Shown: positions 16,040 through 24,532 of the stretch, piece by piece
How positions within the stretch are numbered: position 1 is the first letter of the stretch
Layout of the letters: each line of letters begins with the position of its first letter
Notes under the pieces: model-generated
Databases searched by the model: none
Told to the model about the DNA's origin: nothing
The model's input: the letters and a program-made list of their open reading frames with translations, nothing else
Made by a program: the position numbers and the translations under genes
Assembly: GCF_000426865.1 (NCBI RefSeq)
Contig: NZ_AUGE01000017.1
Location: forward strand, 27,207-91,206
Direction of reading: 5' to 3'
Length of the DNA: 64,000 nt
Source of the DNA: Citrifermentans bremense R1
GTDB taxonomy: Bacteria > Desulfobacterota > Desulfuromonadia > Geobacterales > Geobacteraceae

Positions 16040-18343
16040 ATGCCAGATGCAGATCAGCTCAAAGAGCAACTCGAGCACCGAAAAAGGTTCATGGAGAAGA
16101 TCAATGAGATTCACTCCTCCGGCAACCTGAACACCATACTGATACAGCTGAAGGACAGCATCGCAGATCTGTTCAAGGCGGAGCGGCTGACTATTTATGT
16201 GATCGACCAGAAGCAGAAGATGCTCATGTCGAAGGTGAAATCGGGGGAGGAGATCCAGCAGATCACCGTCCCCATCGGCAACAACAGCCTCGCCGGTTTC
16301 TGCGCGCTCTCCGGAACGCTCCTGAACATCAGGGACGCCTACGACTCCCACGAGCTGAAGATGATCAGCTCGGGACTGAGCTTCGACGTCACCTGGGACA
16401 AGAAGAGCGGCTTTCGCACCAGGCAGGTGCTCTGCGTCCCGATGAAGTTCAACAACCAGATGATCGGCGTGATGCAGCTCATCAACAAAAAGGCGGGCGA
16501 CGCCTTCGACGATACGGACCTAAACTACGCCACCGAACTCGCCACCTCCCTTTCCATAGCGATCCACAACATCTTCCGGCTGGCCGCCTCGGCCAAGCTG
16601 ATCCGGAACAAGTCGCGCTACAACTACCTTTTGGACAAGAACCTCTTGGAGGAGGCAGACATCCAGAAGGCGACGGCGCACCCGGACATTGCCGCCATAG
16701 GCCTCGACCACGTGCTGATGCGGGACTACAACATCCCGCGCGAGGAGATGATCAAGTGCCTGAGCCTCAACTTCGGCACCGAGTTCGTCTCCTTCGATCC
16801 GGACCTGCCGCGGCTGGACGACGTGCTCAAAAAGACCAAGCCCGACCGCCTCAGGAAGGAGCGCTGGGTCCCGGTGAAGATCGATCACAGCGTGCTGCAG
16901 GTGGCGATGGAGGACCCGACCGACTTGGCCAAGCAGGACCTGATCAAGTTCGTTTTCCAGGAGTACAAGAGGATCAGCTTCGTCGGGGCCTTCAGGGAGG
17001 ACATTGGGAAGTTCATCGACCACTACTACCATCTCGCTGCAGGGAGCTCCGAGGGGCCGACCGCCAGCATCTCCGACCTGTTGAGCAAGCTGGACAACGA
17101 TGAGGACCCGGCCATCGAGCAGGAGGTGCAGAAGGTCTCGGAGCAGGACAGCGTCATCGTCCAGCTGGTGAACAAGATCATCTGCGAAGCCCACGAGAAA
17201 AACGCCTCCGACATCCACATCGAGCCGGCACCGGGGCGCGAGGACGTGACGGTGCGACTGAGGGTAGACGGCAGGTGCGCGGTGTACCAGCGCATCCCCT
17301 ACAAGTACAAGCACGCCCTGACCTCCAGGATCAAGATCATGGCGGGGCTCGACATCGCGGAGCGCAGAAAGCCGCAGGACGGCAAGATCGACTTCAAGAA
17401 GTTCGGCCCGAAAGACATCGAGCTCAGGGTGGCGACCCTCCCCAGCGCCGGGCAGCTGGAAGACGTGGTGCTCCGGGTCCTCGCCTCGGGCGAGCCGATC
17501 CCCTTCGACAACCTGGGACTCACCGAGCGCAACCGGCAGCTGTTCACCGACTGCATCAAGAAGCCGTACGGGCTGATCCTGGTGGTGGGACCTACCGGCA
17601 GCGGCAAGACCACGACGCTGCACTCCGCGGTCTCGGTGATCAACACGCCGCAGACCAAGATCTGGACCGCCGAGGACCCGATCGAGATCACCCAGAAGGG
17701 GCTCAGGCAGGTCCAGGTGAACGCCAAGATCGGCTTCACCTTCGCCACCGCCCTGCGCGCCTTTCTGCGCGCCGACCCGGACGTCATCATGGTGGGGGAG
17801 ATGCGCGACGAGGAGACCGCCTCGATAGGGGTGGAATCCTCCCTGACCGGCCACCTGGTCTTCTCGACCCTCCATACCAACTCGGCGCCGGAGACGGTGA
17901 CGAGGCTCCTCGACATGGGGCTCGACCCGTTCAGCTTCTCCGACGGGCTTCTTTGCATACTGGCGCAGCGGCTGGCCCGCAGGCTCTGCAGCGCCTGCAA
18001 GGAAAGCTACCGCCCGACGGAAGGGGAGCTGAAAGAGATCATTACCGAGTACGGCGAGGCGGAGTTCGGGGCGCTCAAGATGGATCCGGACGCCATCACG
18101 CTTTCCAAGGCCAAAGGGTGCGCCAAGTGCAACGGCTCCGGGTACAAGGGGAGGCTCGGCCTCCACGAGATCCTCGATTGCGGGGACCAGATGAAGGCGC
18201 TGATCAAGACCAAGGCCGAGGTGGCGGAGTTGAGGAAGCAGGCGATCGCCGACGGCATGACCACGCTCAAACAGGACGGCATATTGAAATGCTTCCAGGG
18301 ACTCACCGACATCCACGAGGTGCGGCGCGTCTGCATCAAATAA
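16040..18343 (+). CDS. GAF-MshEN-PilB/GspE secretion ATPase
   Basis: 767 residues. A GAF domain (~10-195) leads into an MshE/PilB N-terminal type region (~200-340) and a type II/IV secretion ATPase. The ATPase carries Walker A GPTGSGKTTT from 517, Asp box TAEDPIEI, Walker B VIMVGEMRDEETA, His box HTNSAPETVTRL and a CxxC...CxxC zinc module (CSAC, CAKC). Such ATPases power pilus or pseudopilus extension. MshEN regions often bind c-di-GMP, and GAF adds a ligand input. The start follows GAGGA with 7-nt spacing. No pilM-Q or gsp genes are adjacent, so it is an orphan; the pseudopilin at 40688 is 22 kb away. Enzyme class is secure; the machine it drives is not known. Confidence 0.9.
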   Translation: MPDADQLKEQLEHRKRFMEKINEIHSSGNLNTILIQLKDSIADLFKAERLTIYVIDQKQKMLMSKVKSGEEIQQITVPIGNNSLAGFCALSGTLLNIRDAYDSHELKMISSGLSFDVTWDKKSGFRTRQVLCVPMKFNNQMIGVMQLINKKAGDAFDDTDLNYATELATSLSIAIHNIFRLAASAKLIRNKSRYNYLLDKNLLEEADIQKATAHPDIAAIGLDHVLMRDYNIPREEMIKCLSLNFGTEFVSFDPDLPRLDDVLKKTKPDRLRKERWVPVKIDHSVLQVAMEDPTDLAKQDLIKFVFQEYKRISFVGAFREDIGKFIDHYYHLAAGSSEGPTASISDLLSKLDNDEDPAIEQEVQKVSEQDSVIVQLVNKIICEAHEKNASDIHIEPAPGREDVTVRLRVDGRCAVYQRIPYKYKHALTSRIKIMAGLDIAERRKPQDGKIDFKKFGPKDIELRVATLPSAGQLEDVVLRVLASGEPIPFDNLGLTERNRQLFTDCIKKPYGLILVVGPTGSGKTTTLHSAVSVINTPQTKIWTAEDPIEITQKGLRQVQVNAKIGFTFATALRAFLRADPDVIMVGEMRDEETASIGVESSLTGHLVFSTLHTNSAPETVTRLLDMGLDPFSFSDGLLCILAQRLARRLCSACKESYRPTEGELKEIITEYGEAEFGALKMDPDAITLSKAKGCAKCNGSGYKGRLGLHEILDCGDQMKALIKTKAEVAELRKQAIADGMTTLKQDGILKCFQGLTDIHEVRRVCIK

Positions 18344-18435
18344 GTCAGATACTGAGCCTGAGCCTGCTTGTCTTTTTTAAGTCGATGCGGTATAAGGGCG
18401 TGTCCGTCAACGAAATCCCAGCCGGCACACCACCT

Positions 18436-18765
18436 ATGATCAAAAACCACCTCACCCAAAAAAGCCTGTTGCTGCTGGTGGCCTGCGTCACCGTGATCAG
18501 CATCGCGTTCACGGGTATGCGCGTGCCCGACCTTTCGCGCCCGCACCGCGCGAAGCCGACCAACCGGGCCTTCATCGAGAAACAGTTCAAGAACTGCCAG
18601 GAGGAAGTGAAGAAGTCCTTCGACCTCTTAGCCCTCCCGGTGAAGCACTCCGTGCCGCGTGCCGATGTCCGGTACGGCGTTCATTTCCTGGCCGCTTTCG
18701 ACTGCACCGGCATCAACCCCCTTTTCCCCAACCTCTCCCGGGCTCCCCCCACCCACTGCTCCTGA
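18436..18765 (+). CDS. Small exported hypothetical protein
   Basis: A 109-residue frame with a hydrophobic segment at ~10-25 (SLLLLVACVTVISIAFTG), so membrane-anchored or exported, then a polar region with two cysteines (KNCQEE, FDCTG). It lies ~90 bp after the PilB-like gene on the same strand. No domain is recognised. The start is unsure: ATG 18436 has no clear ribosome-binding site, and in-frame GTG 18400 and ATG 18385 are alternatives. Confidence 0.45.
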   Translation: MIKNHLTQKSLLLLVACVTVISIAFTGMRVPDLSRPHRAKPTNRAFIEKQFKNCQEEVKKSFDLLALPVKHSVPRADVRYGVHFLAAFDCTGINPLFPNLSRAPPTHCS

Positions 18766-19091
18766 TTCACCGCTATTTAAGTATTAGTTACACAGCCTCT
18801 GACGAGGGAGCAGTGCGCGCTGACGTGCGTCATTGCGCCAACAAAGGGAAATCCCCCCTGCCCCCCTTCGCAAAGGGGGGAACGCGATAGCCACGCACAT
18901 GCTTTGAGGAAACTATGGGCTGTCTCCTCGGCATTCCCTGATGAAACCTCGCGATTCATCGAAGAATTCCGGGGACATGGGCTATTTGCCCCTCGAGCGC
19001 TGCAGAAGGGCCAACAAATATCCGCATCAGGGGTGCTTTCCGCGGAAAGCGGAAGATATACCAATCAATATCCAATCCAAGGAGAAAACGA
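18766..19091. other. Non-coding spacer upstream of the Pal gene
   Basis: 326 bp with no convincing gene. It holds a short GC palindrome (CCCCCCTTCG...AAGGGGGG near 18860-18880) of the dispersed CCCCCTCCC type and a perfect 16-bp palindrome GCTTTCCGCGGAAAGC at 19035-19050, ~40 bp before the Pal start. The latter could be an operator. No clear -35/-10 pair was found. Confidence 0.5.
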
Positions 19092-19709
19092 ATGAAAACC
19101 AATAAGACCCATATGAAGCTGCTCGTTCCCGTCCTTTGCGCCGGCATGTTCATCTACGGCGGCTGTGCCAAACAGCAAACCGTGAAGGCAGACCAGCCTG
19201 TCGCACCGTCGGCGACCACCGCCGCTACCGCCGCTGCCGCCCAGCCGGCAGCGAAAGCCGCAGCCGCGCAACCCGCCGCCACGCCGCTTCCCGCCACGAA
19301 CATCACCAGCGACTCCATCCCGCCGCAGAGCCAGCAAACGACTGCCGGCAAGGCCCAGGCCGGCGCTTCCCAGGCGGCCGCGCTCGAGACCATCTACTTC
19401 GATTTCGACTCCTCCCTCTTGAGCGACACGGCCCGCGCCACCTTGGCGGCGAACCTGGAGAAACTGAAGGCGAAACCGGGGGCCGCGCTGCGGATCGAGG
19501 GATACACCGACGAACGCGGCTCCGACGACTACAACCTCGCCCTGAGCGAGCGCCGCGCCCAGAGCGCGAAGAAGTACCTGCAAGCGTTGGGCTTCCCCGC
19601 CAGCAAGCTCTCGGTTCTGGGTTACGGCGAGGAGAAACCTGCGGTCAAAGGTGAAGGCGAGGAGACCTGGGCCAAGAACCGGCGCGACGAGTTTGTCATC
19701 GTCCGATAG
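19092..19709 (+). CDS. pal: Pal-type OmpA-domain peptidoglycan-associated lipoprotein
   Basis: 205 residues. An N-terminal lipoprotein signal has lipobox YGGC with the lipidated Cys at 25. An Ala/Pro-rich flexible linker (~35-95) precedes an OmpA-like peptidoglycan-binding domain (~100-205) with IYFDFDSSLL, the diaminopimelate-contacting GYTDERGSDDYNLALSERRA and VLGYGEEKP. It should sit in the outer membrane and tether it to the cell wall. A canonical AAGGAG lies 7 nt before the ATG. The TPR gene follows, but the tolA/tolB genes usually linked to pal are not in the window, so it may be one of several Pal paralogues. Confidence 0.88.
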   Translation: MKTNKTHMKLLVPVLCAGMFIYGGCAKQQTVKADQPVAPSATTAATAAAAQPAAKAAAAQPAATPLPATNITSDSIPPQSQQTTAGKAQAGASQAAALETIYFDFDSSLLSDTARATLAANLEKLKAKPGAALRIEGYTDERGSDDYNLALSERRAQSAKKYLQALGFPASKLSVLGYGEEKPAVKGEGEETWAKNRRDEFVIVR

Positions 19710-19816
19710 CAGCGGCAAAGCGGGGGGGCCGCAAAGCAAAGATGGCAGGGTCCCCCACCCCTAAGGGAGGGGGGATTTTCTCTCTTGCCGGTATGTAAGT
19801 CAGCGGTAGCAGTTGC

Positions 19817-19898
19817 GGCAGGGGTTCCCAAGCTGAAAAAGGGACTGGCTCCGCCAGGTGCCTGTCCCCCATACAGCTTGGGAGCCAGGATCCCTGCC
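19817..19898. repeat. Nested inverted repeat (MITE/REP-like), ~82 bp
   Basis: Outer arms GGCAGGGGTTCCCAAGCTG (19817-19835) and CAGCTTGGGA...CCCTGCC (19874-19898) enclose an inner palindrome GGGACTGGCTCCGCC...GTGCCTGTCCC. The inner part resembles REP sequences mobilised by RAYT transposases; no transposase is nearby. Confidence 0.65.
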
Positions 19899-19939
19899 CC
19901 AGCACACTTTGCTGCGCGGCTGAAAAAGAAAGAGGTCAC

Positions 19940-21817
19940 ATGAATTATCAAAAAAACAACAGGATCTACCGGCCCGCGCTGCTGCTCCTGGGCCTTTTAT
20001 CCTGCGGCTTTACCTGGGGTACTCCAGCCAAGGACCCCTGCGTCGAGGCAGGGGAGGCGGTCCAGGAGATCACTCGGCTGAGCTCGGCCGACGAAAGGCT
20101 TGAGGCTGAGAAGAAGGTCGAAAAACTCTGCGCCGGCGGCGGTGCCGCACATTACCTGAAAGGGCTCGCCCTTGAGGCGGCTCAACGAAAGGAAGAGGCG
20201 GTTGAAGAGTACCGAACCGCCGTGAAACAAGAGCCCAAGCTTGCCGAGGCGCACGGCAGGCTTGGACTGTTGCTTTTTGAAAAGGGAGCGCGTGAAGAGG
20301 CATCGGTGGAACTGTTCGAGGCATCGAAGTCGAAAGCGGATCCAGCCTACGCGAGGGCCTTGGGAGACATCTTCCAGGCAGCGCAGCTGTACGCCCTGGC
20401 CCTTTCGCAGTATCAACAGGCGCTGCCGCAATCTGGCAACGACGCGAAGCTGCGTGTCGGCATGGCGCGCGGCTATCTCGGGCTCGGCGATCGTGCCAAG
20501 GCACGGGACCTGCTCGTCGAGGCGCTAAGGCTCGATCCGGCGAGCCTTTCGGCGCGCCTGGAACTGGCCGAGATTTACCAGGGGGACAAGCGGTACCAGG
20601 AAGCGCTGGAGCAGCTGCGCCAGGCAGGCACGGCCCATCCCGGGGACCGCGACATCCACTTCCGCCTGGCCCGCCTTTTGGACCTGATGGGAGAGGCGAA
20701 GCTCGCCGACGCGCAATACCGGCAGGCCGGAATGGAGCGGGCGTCAAGCCCCGAAGACCACATGAAAAAAGCAGCGCTGTACCAGCAAGGTACCGCGTTC
20801 CTGAAGGCGGCGCGTGAGTACCAGGCCCTGCTTTTGAAGCAGCCGGACGCGCCGGGGGTCCGCGAGAAGCTGGGGGATGCACTGCTTGCCGCGGGGCATG
20901 ACGGCGAGGCCATAGCCGCCTACGGGGAAGCGTTGCGGCGCAAGGAAGGATCGAGCGCCGTCCTCTACAACCTGGGAACCCTCTATGAGCGCAAGGGAGA
21001 TCTCGACCAGGCGATGCGCAACTTTTCCGAGGCGATACGGCTCGACCCCGAAAACGGCGACGCGCGCAGAAGGCTTGCCGATATCCACTCGGTACGCGGC
21101 GATTCGGACGCCGCCATCGCGCAGTACCGGGAACTCGTCTCGCGCCACGGGGACAACCCCCTGAGCTACTACAAGCTGGCCCGCCTCTACGAGCAGGACC
21201 GTAAATACAGCGAGGCTATCGCTGCATATGCCAAGGCCATCGAGCTCGACAAGGACAGCGAGGTCGCCCACCAGGGGATCGCGCGGCTCTACCTGAAGCG
21301 GAAACAGCCTGAGGAGGCGGAAAAGCACCTCGTCGAAGTGCTGAGGCTCGACCCGAAACACGCCGAGGCAAGGGAGCTCCTCATCTCGCTGTACGTCAAG
21401 GCGCGGCGCTACGACGACACAGTGAAACTTCTGAAAACCTCGGCCGAGTTGAACCCCGAAAGCGCCAACGATCAATACCGGCTGGGTGTCATTTACGCCT
21501 TCCGTGGGATCAACGACGGTGCGCGGGAGCAGTATCAGAAGGCGCTCGCGCTGAAACCGGACCATGCCCGGGCGCTGAACGCGCTGGGGAAGCTCTATCT
21601 CAGGATAGGCGAGAAAGAAAAGGCGCGGGAGGCGTTGGCGGCGGCACGCAAAGCCGACCCGGACCTATTGGAGCCGGTTGAGCTGCTCAGCAAGCTGGAC
21701 CTCAAGAAGCAGCAGAAGAAGCAGGAGTACAGGAAACATCACGCCAAGAAAACGAAGGGGAAGAAGGTCTCGAAGGAGCACAAAGGGAAGTCGAAAAAGA
21801 AAAAGGGCCGGAGATAG
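19940..21817 (+). CDS. TPR-repeat lipoprotein-like protein with Lys-rich tail
   Basis: 625 residues. The N-terminal hydrophobic segment ends at LLSC (Cys22), a possible lipobox. About a dozen tetratricopeptide repeats fill ~35-585 (for example AVLYNLGTLYERKGDLDQA and repeated AxxxYxxAxxLxP patterns). A ~35-residue Lys-rich tail (KKKKGRR end) could bind nucleic acid, peptidoglycan or acidic polymer. TPRs mediate protein-protein contacts, so this is a scaffold or assembly factor in the envelope. GAGG lies 4 nt before the ATG. It is followed by the CLC gene one base after its stop, so the two are co-translated. The function of the pair is not known. Confidence 0.8.
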   Translation: MNYQKNNRIYRPALLLLGLLSCGFTWGTPAKDPCVEAGEAVQEITRLSSADERLEAEKKVEKLCAGGGAAHYLKGLALEAAQRKEEAVEEYRTAVKQEPKLAEAHGRLGLLLFEKGAREEASVELFEASKSKADPAYARALGDIFQAAQLYALALSQYQQALPQSGNDAKLRVGMARGYLGLGDRAKARDLLVEALRLDPASLSARLELAEIYQGDKRYQEALEQLRQAGTAHPGDRDIHFRLARLLDLMGEAKLADAQYRQAGMERASSPEDHMKKAALYQQGTAFLKAAREYQALLLKQPDAPGVREKLGDALLAAGHDGEAIAAYGEALRRKEGSSAVLYNLGTLYERKGDLDQAMRNFSEAIRLDPENGDARRRLADIHSVRGDSDAAIAQYRELVSRHGDNPLSYYKLARLYEQDRKYSEAIAAYAKAIELDKDSEVAHQGIARLYLKRKQPEEAEKHLVEVLRLDPKHAEARELLISLYVKARRYDDTVKLLKTSAELNPESANDQYRLGVIYAFRGINDGAREQYQKALALKPDHARALNALGKLYLRIGEKEKAREALAAARKADPDLLEPVELLSKLDLKKQQKKQEYRKHHAKKTKGKKVSKEHKGKSKKKKGRR

Positions 21818-21818
21818 A

Positions 21819-23186
21819 ATGCGCAAAAACCTTATGGTGCAACTGACCCTCTTAGCCAGTGTCCTCAAATGGGCCTCCTTCGCCTCGGCGGTGGGGGTTC
21901 TGGTGGGATGCGGCACCGCGGCCTTCCTCCGCTCCCTGGCCTGGACCTCCGACCAATACGCCCGTTTCCCTGACTACTACCTGCTCCTTCCCGTCACGCT
22001 GGTCGCCAGCACGCTCCTGGTCCGCTGGCTCGCGCCCGAAGCCGCCGGCCACGGAACGGAAAAGGTGATCGAGGCGGTGCATCAGCGGATGGGGAGAATC
22101 CCGCTCATGGTGGTGCCGGTGAAGCTCGCGGCCACGGTGATCACCCTGGCTGGGGGAGGCTCCGCCGGCAAGGAGGGTCCCTGCGCACAGATAGGCGCCG
22201 GCCTTGCCTCGGGCTTCGCCTCGCTGCTCAGGCTCAACGACGTCGACCGGCGCAAGATCGTGATCTGCGGCATCAGCGCCGGATTTGCCACCGTCTTCGG
22301 GACCCCGATAGCGGGGGCGCTTTTCGGCGTCGAGGTACTGGTGCTGGGGCAGCTCTTTTACGACGTGCTGTTCCCCTCCTTCGTGGCGGGGATCGTCGGC
22401 TTCCATGTCGCCACGCTTTTGGGGGTCAGCTACCCGCATCTGGCAGTGACCATCTTCCCTAAGGTCACCGGCTGGAATTTCGCGGAGATGATCATGCTGG
22501 GGGTCTGGTGCGGCCTCATCGCGCTCATTTTCATCGAGATCATGCAGTGGGGGCACCGCCTGTTCGCTCGCCTTTCCTGGCACCCGGTGGCGAAGGCGCT
22601 ATTCGGGGGGAGCTTGCTGGTACTGGTGGGAAGGTTCGTATCGCTGCGCTACCTGGGGCTTGGCGTGGACTCCGTAGAGGCCGGGTTAAACGGCGCGGTG
22701 CTCCCGATGGGCTCCACCTTCATGAAGATGTTGACCACCTCGATAACGCTTGGCTGCGGCGGGAGCGGCGGCGTGGTCACCCCTATCTTCTTCATAGGGA
22801 CCGCCGCGGGGAACCTCTTCGCGGTGCTGCTGCACGAGCCGCTGGTGGCGACATTTTCGGCCATTGGGATGGCCGCGCTCCTTGCCGGAGCGGCAAACAC
22901 GCCGATCGCCGCCTCGGTGATGGCCATGGAACTCTTCGGGGCCGCCATCGCCCCGCACGCCGCCATCGCCTGCATGGTAAGCTTCCTCATCGTCGGATAC
23001 CGCAGCATCTATCCCAGCCAGATCCTGGGAATCGAGAAGAGCGGCTCGCTGAAGGTGGAAACAGGCAAGCCGATGTCCCAGTTCAACCCCGAGATGCTTG
23101 AGAGTGCGGCGATCTCGTTGCCGGGCTTCGTTCTCAAGGGAGTGAAGGTGATCCGCCGCCGCAGCTTCGAGAAAAAAAGAAAGTAA
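21819..23186 (+). CDS. CLC-family chloride channel/antiporter
   Basis: A 455-residue polytopic membrane protein of the CLC family. Key signatures are GGSAGKEGPCAQIGAG (G117-P121 is the GxEGP filter motif with gating Glu119) and a later GGSGGVVTPIFFIGTAAGN, the GxFxP-like region. The gating glutamate is kept, which fits a H+/Cl- exchanger as well as a channel. The usual GSGIP signature is changed to GGSAG, so anion preference may differ. No cytoplasmic CBS domains are present. I start at ATG 21819, one base after the TPR stop, because GGAG lies just upstream and the hydrophobic core begins soon after. A longer frame from 21678 only overlaps the TPR gene. A terminator follows. Confidence 0.87.
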   Translation: MRKNLMVQLTLLASVLKWASFASAVGVLVGCGTAAFLRSLAWTSDQYARFPDYYLLLPVTLVASTLLVRWLAPEAAGHGTEKVIEAVHQRMGRIPLMVVPVKLAATVITLAGGGSAGKEGPCAQIGAGLASGFASLLRLNDVDRRKIVICGISAGFATVFGTPIAGALFGVEVLVLGQLFYDVLFPSFVAGIVGFHVATLLGVSYPHLAVTIFPKVTGWNFAEMIMLGVWCGLIALIFIEIMQWGHRLFARLSWHPVAKALFGGSLLVLVGRFVSLRYLGLGVDSVEAGLNGAVLPMGSTFMKMLTTSITLGCGGSGGVVTPIFFIGTAAGNLFAVLLHEPLVATFSAIGMAALLAGAANTPIAASVMAMELFGAAIAPHAAIACMVSFLIVGYRSIYPSQILGIEKSGSLKVETGKPMSQFNPEMLESAAISLPGFVLKGVKVIRRRSFEKKRK

Positions 23187-23222
23187 AGCCCCCGACTCCT
23201 ACCCGCCCCCCGCAATCTGTGA

Positions 23223-23264
23223 CCGCCAGCTTCCCCCTGATCCTCATGGGAGGCTGGCGGTTTC
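23223..23264 (+). terminator. Rho-independent terminator after CLC gene
   Basis: CCGCCAGCTTCCC pairs with GGGAGGCTGGCGG around a ~12-nt loop, followed by TTTCTT, 37 bp after the CLC stop. Confidence 0.75.
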
Positions 23265-23477
23265 TTCCTCATTGTTTCCGCCTATCCCTGTTTTTGCCTG
23301 TTTCCCCCTCCGGCTTCGGCATTTGGACAAATGAATAACCCCGGCCGGCTGGATTAATAAATTCACATAAGGTATTCTATCTGTCGTTCCCGGGACGGCC
23401 AAGGCTGCCGCTGTAGTGCCGTCGCGCGGCAAAGCGGCACCCTGTCGGGATCCCAAGAGACGGAAACGGAGGTAGCG

Positions 23478-24482
23478 ATGACTGATTCGAAGACGAGAAA
23501 CGTGGTGATTACCGGGGCGTCGGCGGGGCTCGGGCGCGCCATCGCCCATGCCTTCGCCAGCGAGGGCGCCTGCATCGGGCTCATCGCCAGGAACCGGGAG
23601 CGGCTGGAGGCGGCCCGCGCCGAGGTCGAGCGGCTGGAGGGAAAAGGGATCGTACTGGTAGCGGACGTCGCCGACCCGCATCAGGTGGAGCAGGCGGCGG
23701 CGCGGATGGAGCAGGAATTCGGCCCCATCGACGTCTGGGTCAACAACGCCATGACCTCGGTCTTCTCCCCCTTCGACCAGATGACGCCCGAGGAGTTCCG
23801 GCGGGTGACCGAGGTGACCTATCTGGGAGCGGTGCATGGAACCATGTCGGCGTTGAAGCGCATGCTGCCGCGGGACCGGGGGATGGTGCTCCAGGTGGGA
23901 TCCGCGCTTTCGGACCGGAGCATCCCGCTGCAGTCCGCCTACTGCGGCGCGAAGCACGGCATGCGCGGCTTCACCGACTCGATCCGCTGCGAGCTGATCC
24001 ACAGCAAAAGCCGGGTGCACCTGACCATGGTGCAGCTTCCCGCCATGAACACCCCCCAGTTCGCCTGGGTCAAGTCGAGGCTCCCCAACAAGCCGCAGCC
24101 GGTCCCCCCCATCTTCCAGCCGGAGGTAGCCGCCGACGCCATCCTCTGGGCCTCGCACCAGCGCCGCCGCGAGATTTACGTCGGTATGCCGACGGTGAAG
24201 GCGATGTGGGGGAACAAGCTGGTGGCAGGCTTCGCCGACTGGTACCTCGGGAGGACCGGCTACCGCTCGCAGCAAACCGGAGAACCGGAAGACCCGAACC
24301 GCCCCTCCAACCTCTGGGAGAGCGTGCCCGGCCCCTTCGGCGCGCACGGTAGCTTCGATGATCGGGCCAAGGGAAGTTCGCCCCAGGTCTGGCTGGTGCA
24401 GAACAAATGGGCCCTCTGCACTATCGCAGCGGGGCTTGTCGCCGGGGCGGCGCTCGGCGCGAGAGCCAAGCGCAACCGCTAG
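23478..24482 (+). CDS. Short-chain dehydrogenase/reductase with C-terminal membrane anchor
   Basis: 334 residues. A classical SDR Rossmann fold: TGASAGLG cofactor loop at ~13-20, NNA at ~93-95, a Ser in VGSALSD and the YxxxK pair in YCGAKHG. The R after the second strand (ARNRER) suggests NADP(H) preference. Beyond the usual ~250-residue SDR length there is an extra ~80-residue tail ending in a hydrophobic helix (LCTIAAGLVAGAALGA) and basic residues, so it is probably tail-anchored. GGAGG lies 5 nt before the ATG. It is 50 bp upstream of the GH15-DUF547 gene and likely co-transcribed. Substrate unknown. Confidence 0.86.
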   Translation: MTDSKTRNVVITGASAGLGRAIAHAFASEGACIGLIARNRERLEAARAEVERLEGKGIVLVADVADPHQVEQAAARMEQEFGPIDVWVNNAMTSVFSPFDQMTPEEFRRVTEVTYLGAVHGTMSALKRMLPRDRGMVLQVGSALSDRSIPLQSAYCGAKHGMRGFTDSIRCELIHSKSRVHLTMVQLPAMNTPQFAWVKSRLPNKPQPVPPIFQPEVAADAILWASHQRRREIYVGMPTVKAMWGNKLVAGFADWYLGRTGYRSQQTGEPEDPNRPSNLWESVPGPFGAHGSFDDRAKGSSPQVWLVQNKWALCTIAAGLVAGAALGARAKRNR

Positions 24483-24532
24483 GTGGCTGGTGACGGCGCA
24501 AATGGTGCGCCGCGGCATGGGAGGCAGAGGCC

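Noticed and set aside
16520..18316. A 598-codon antisense frame opposite the secretion ATPase
   Set aside because: The ATPase motifs on the plus strand are complete; the antisense product has no domain.
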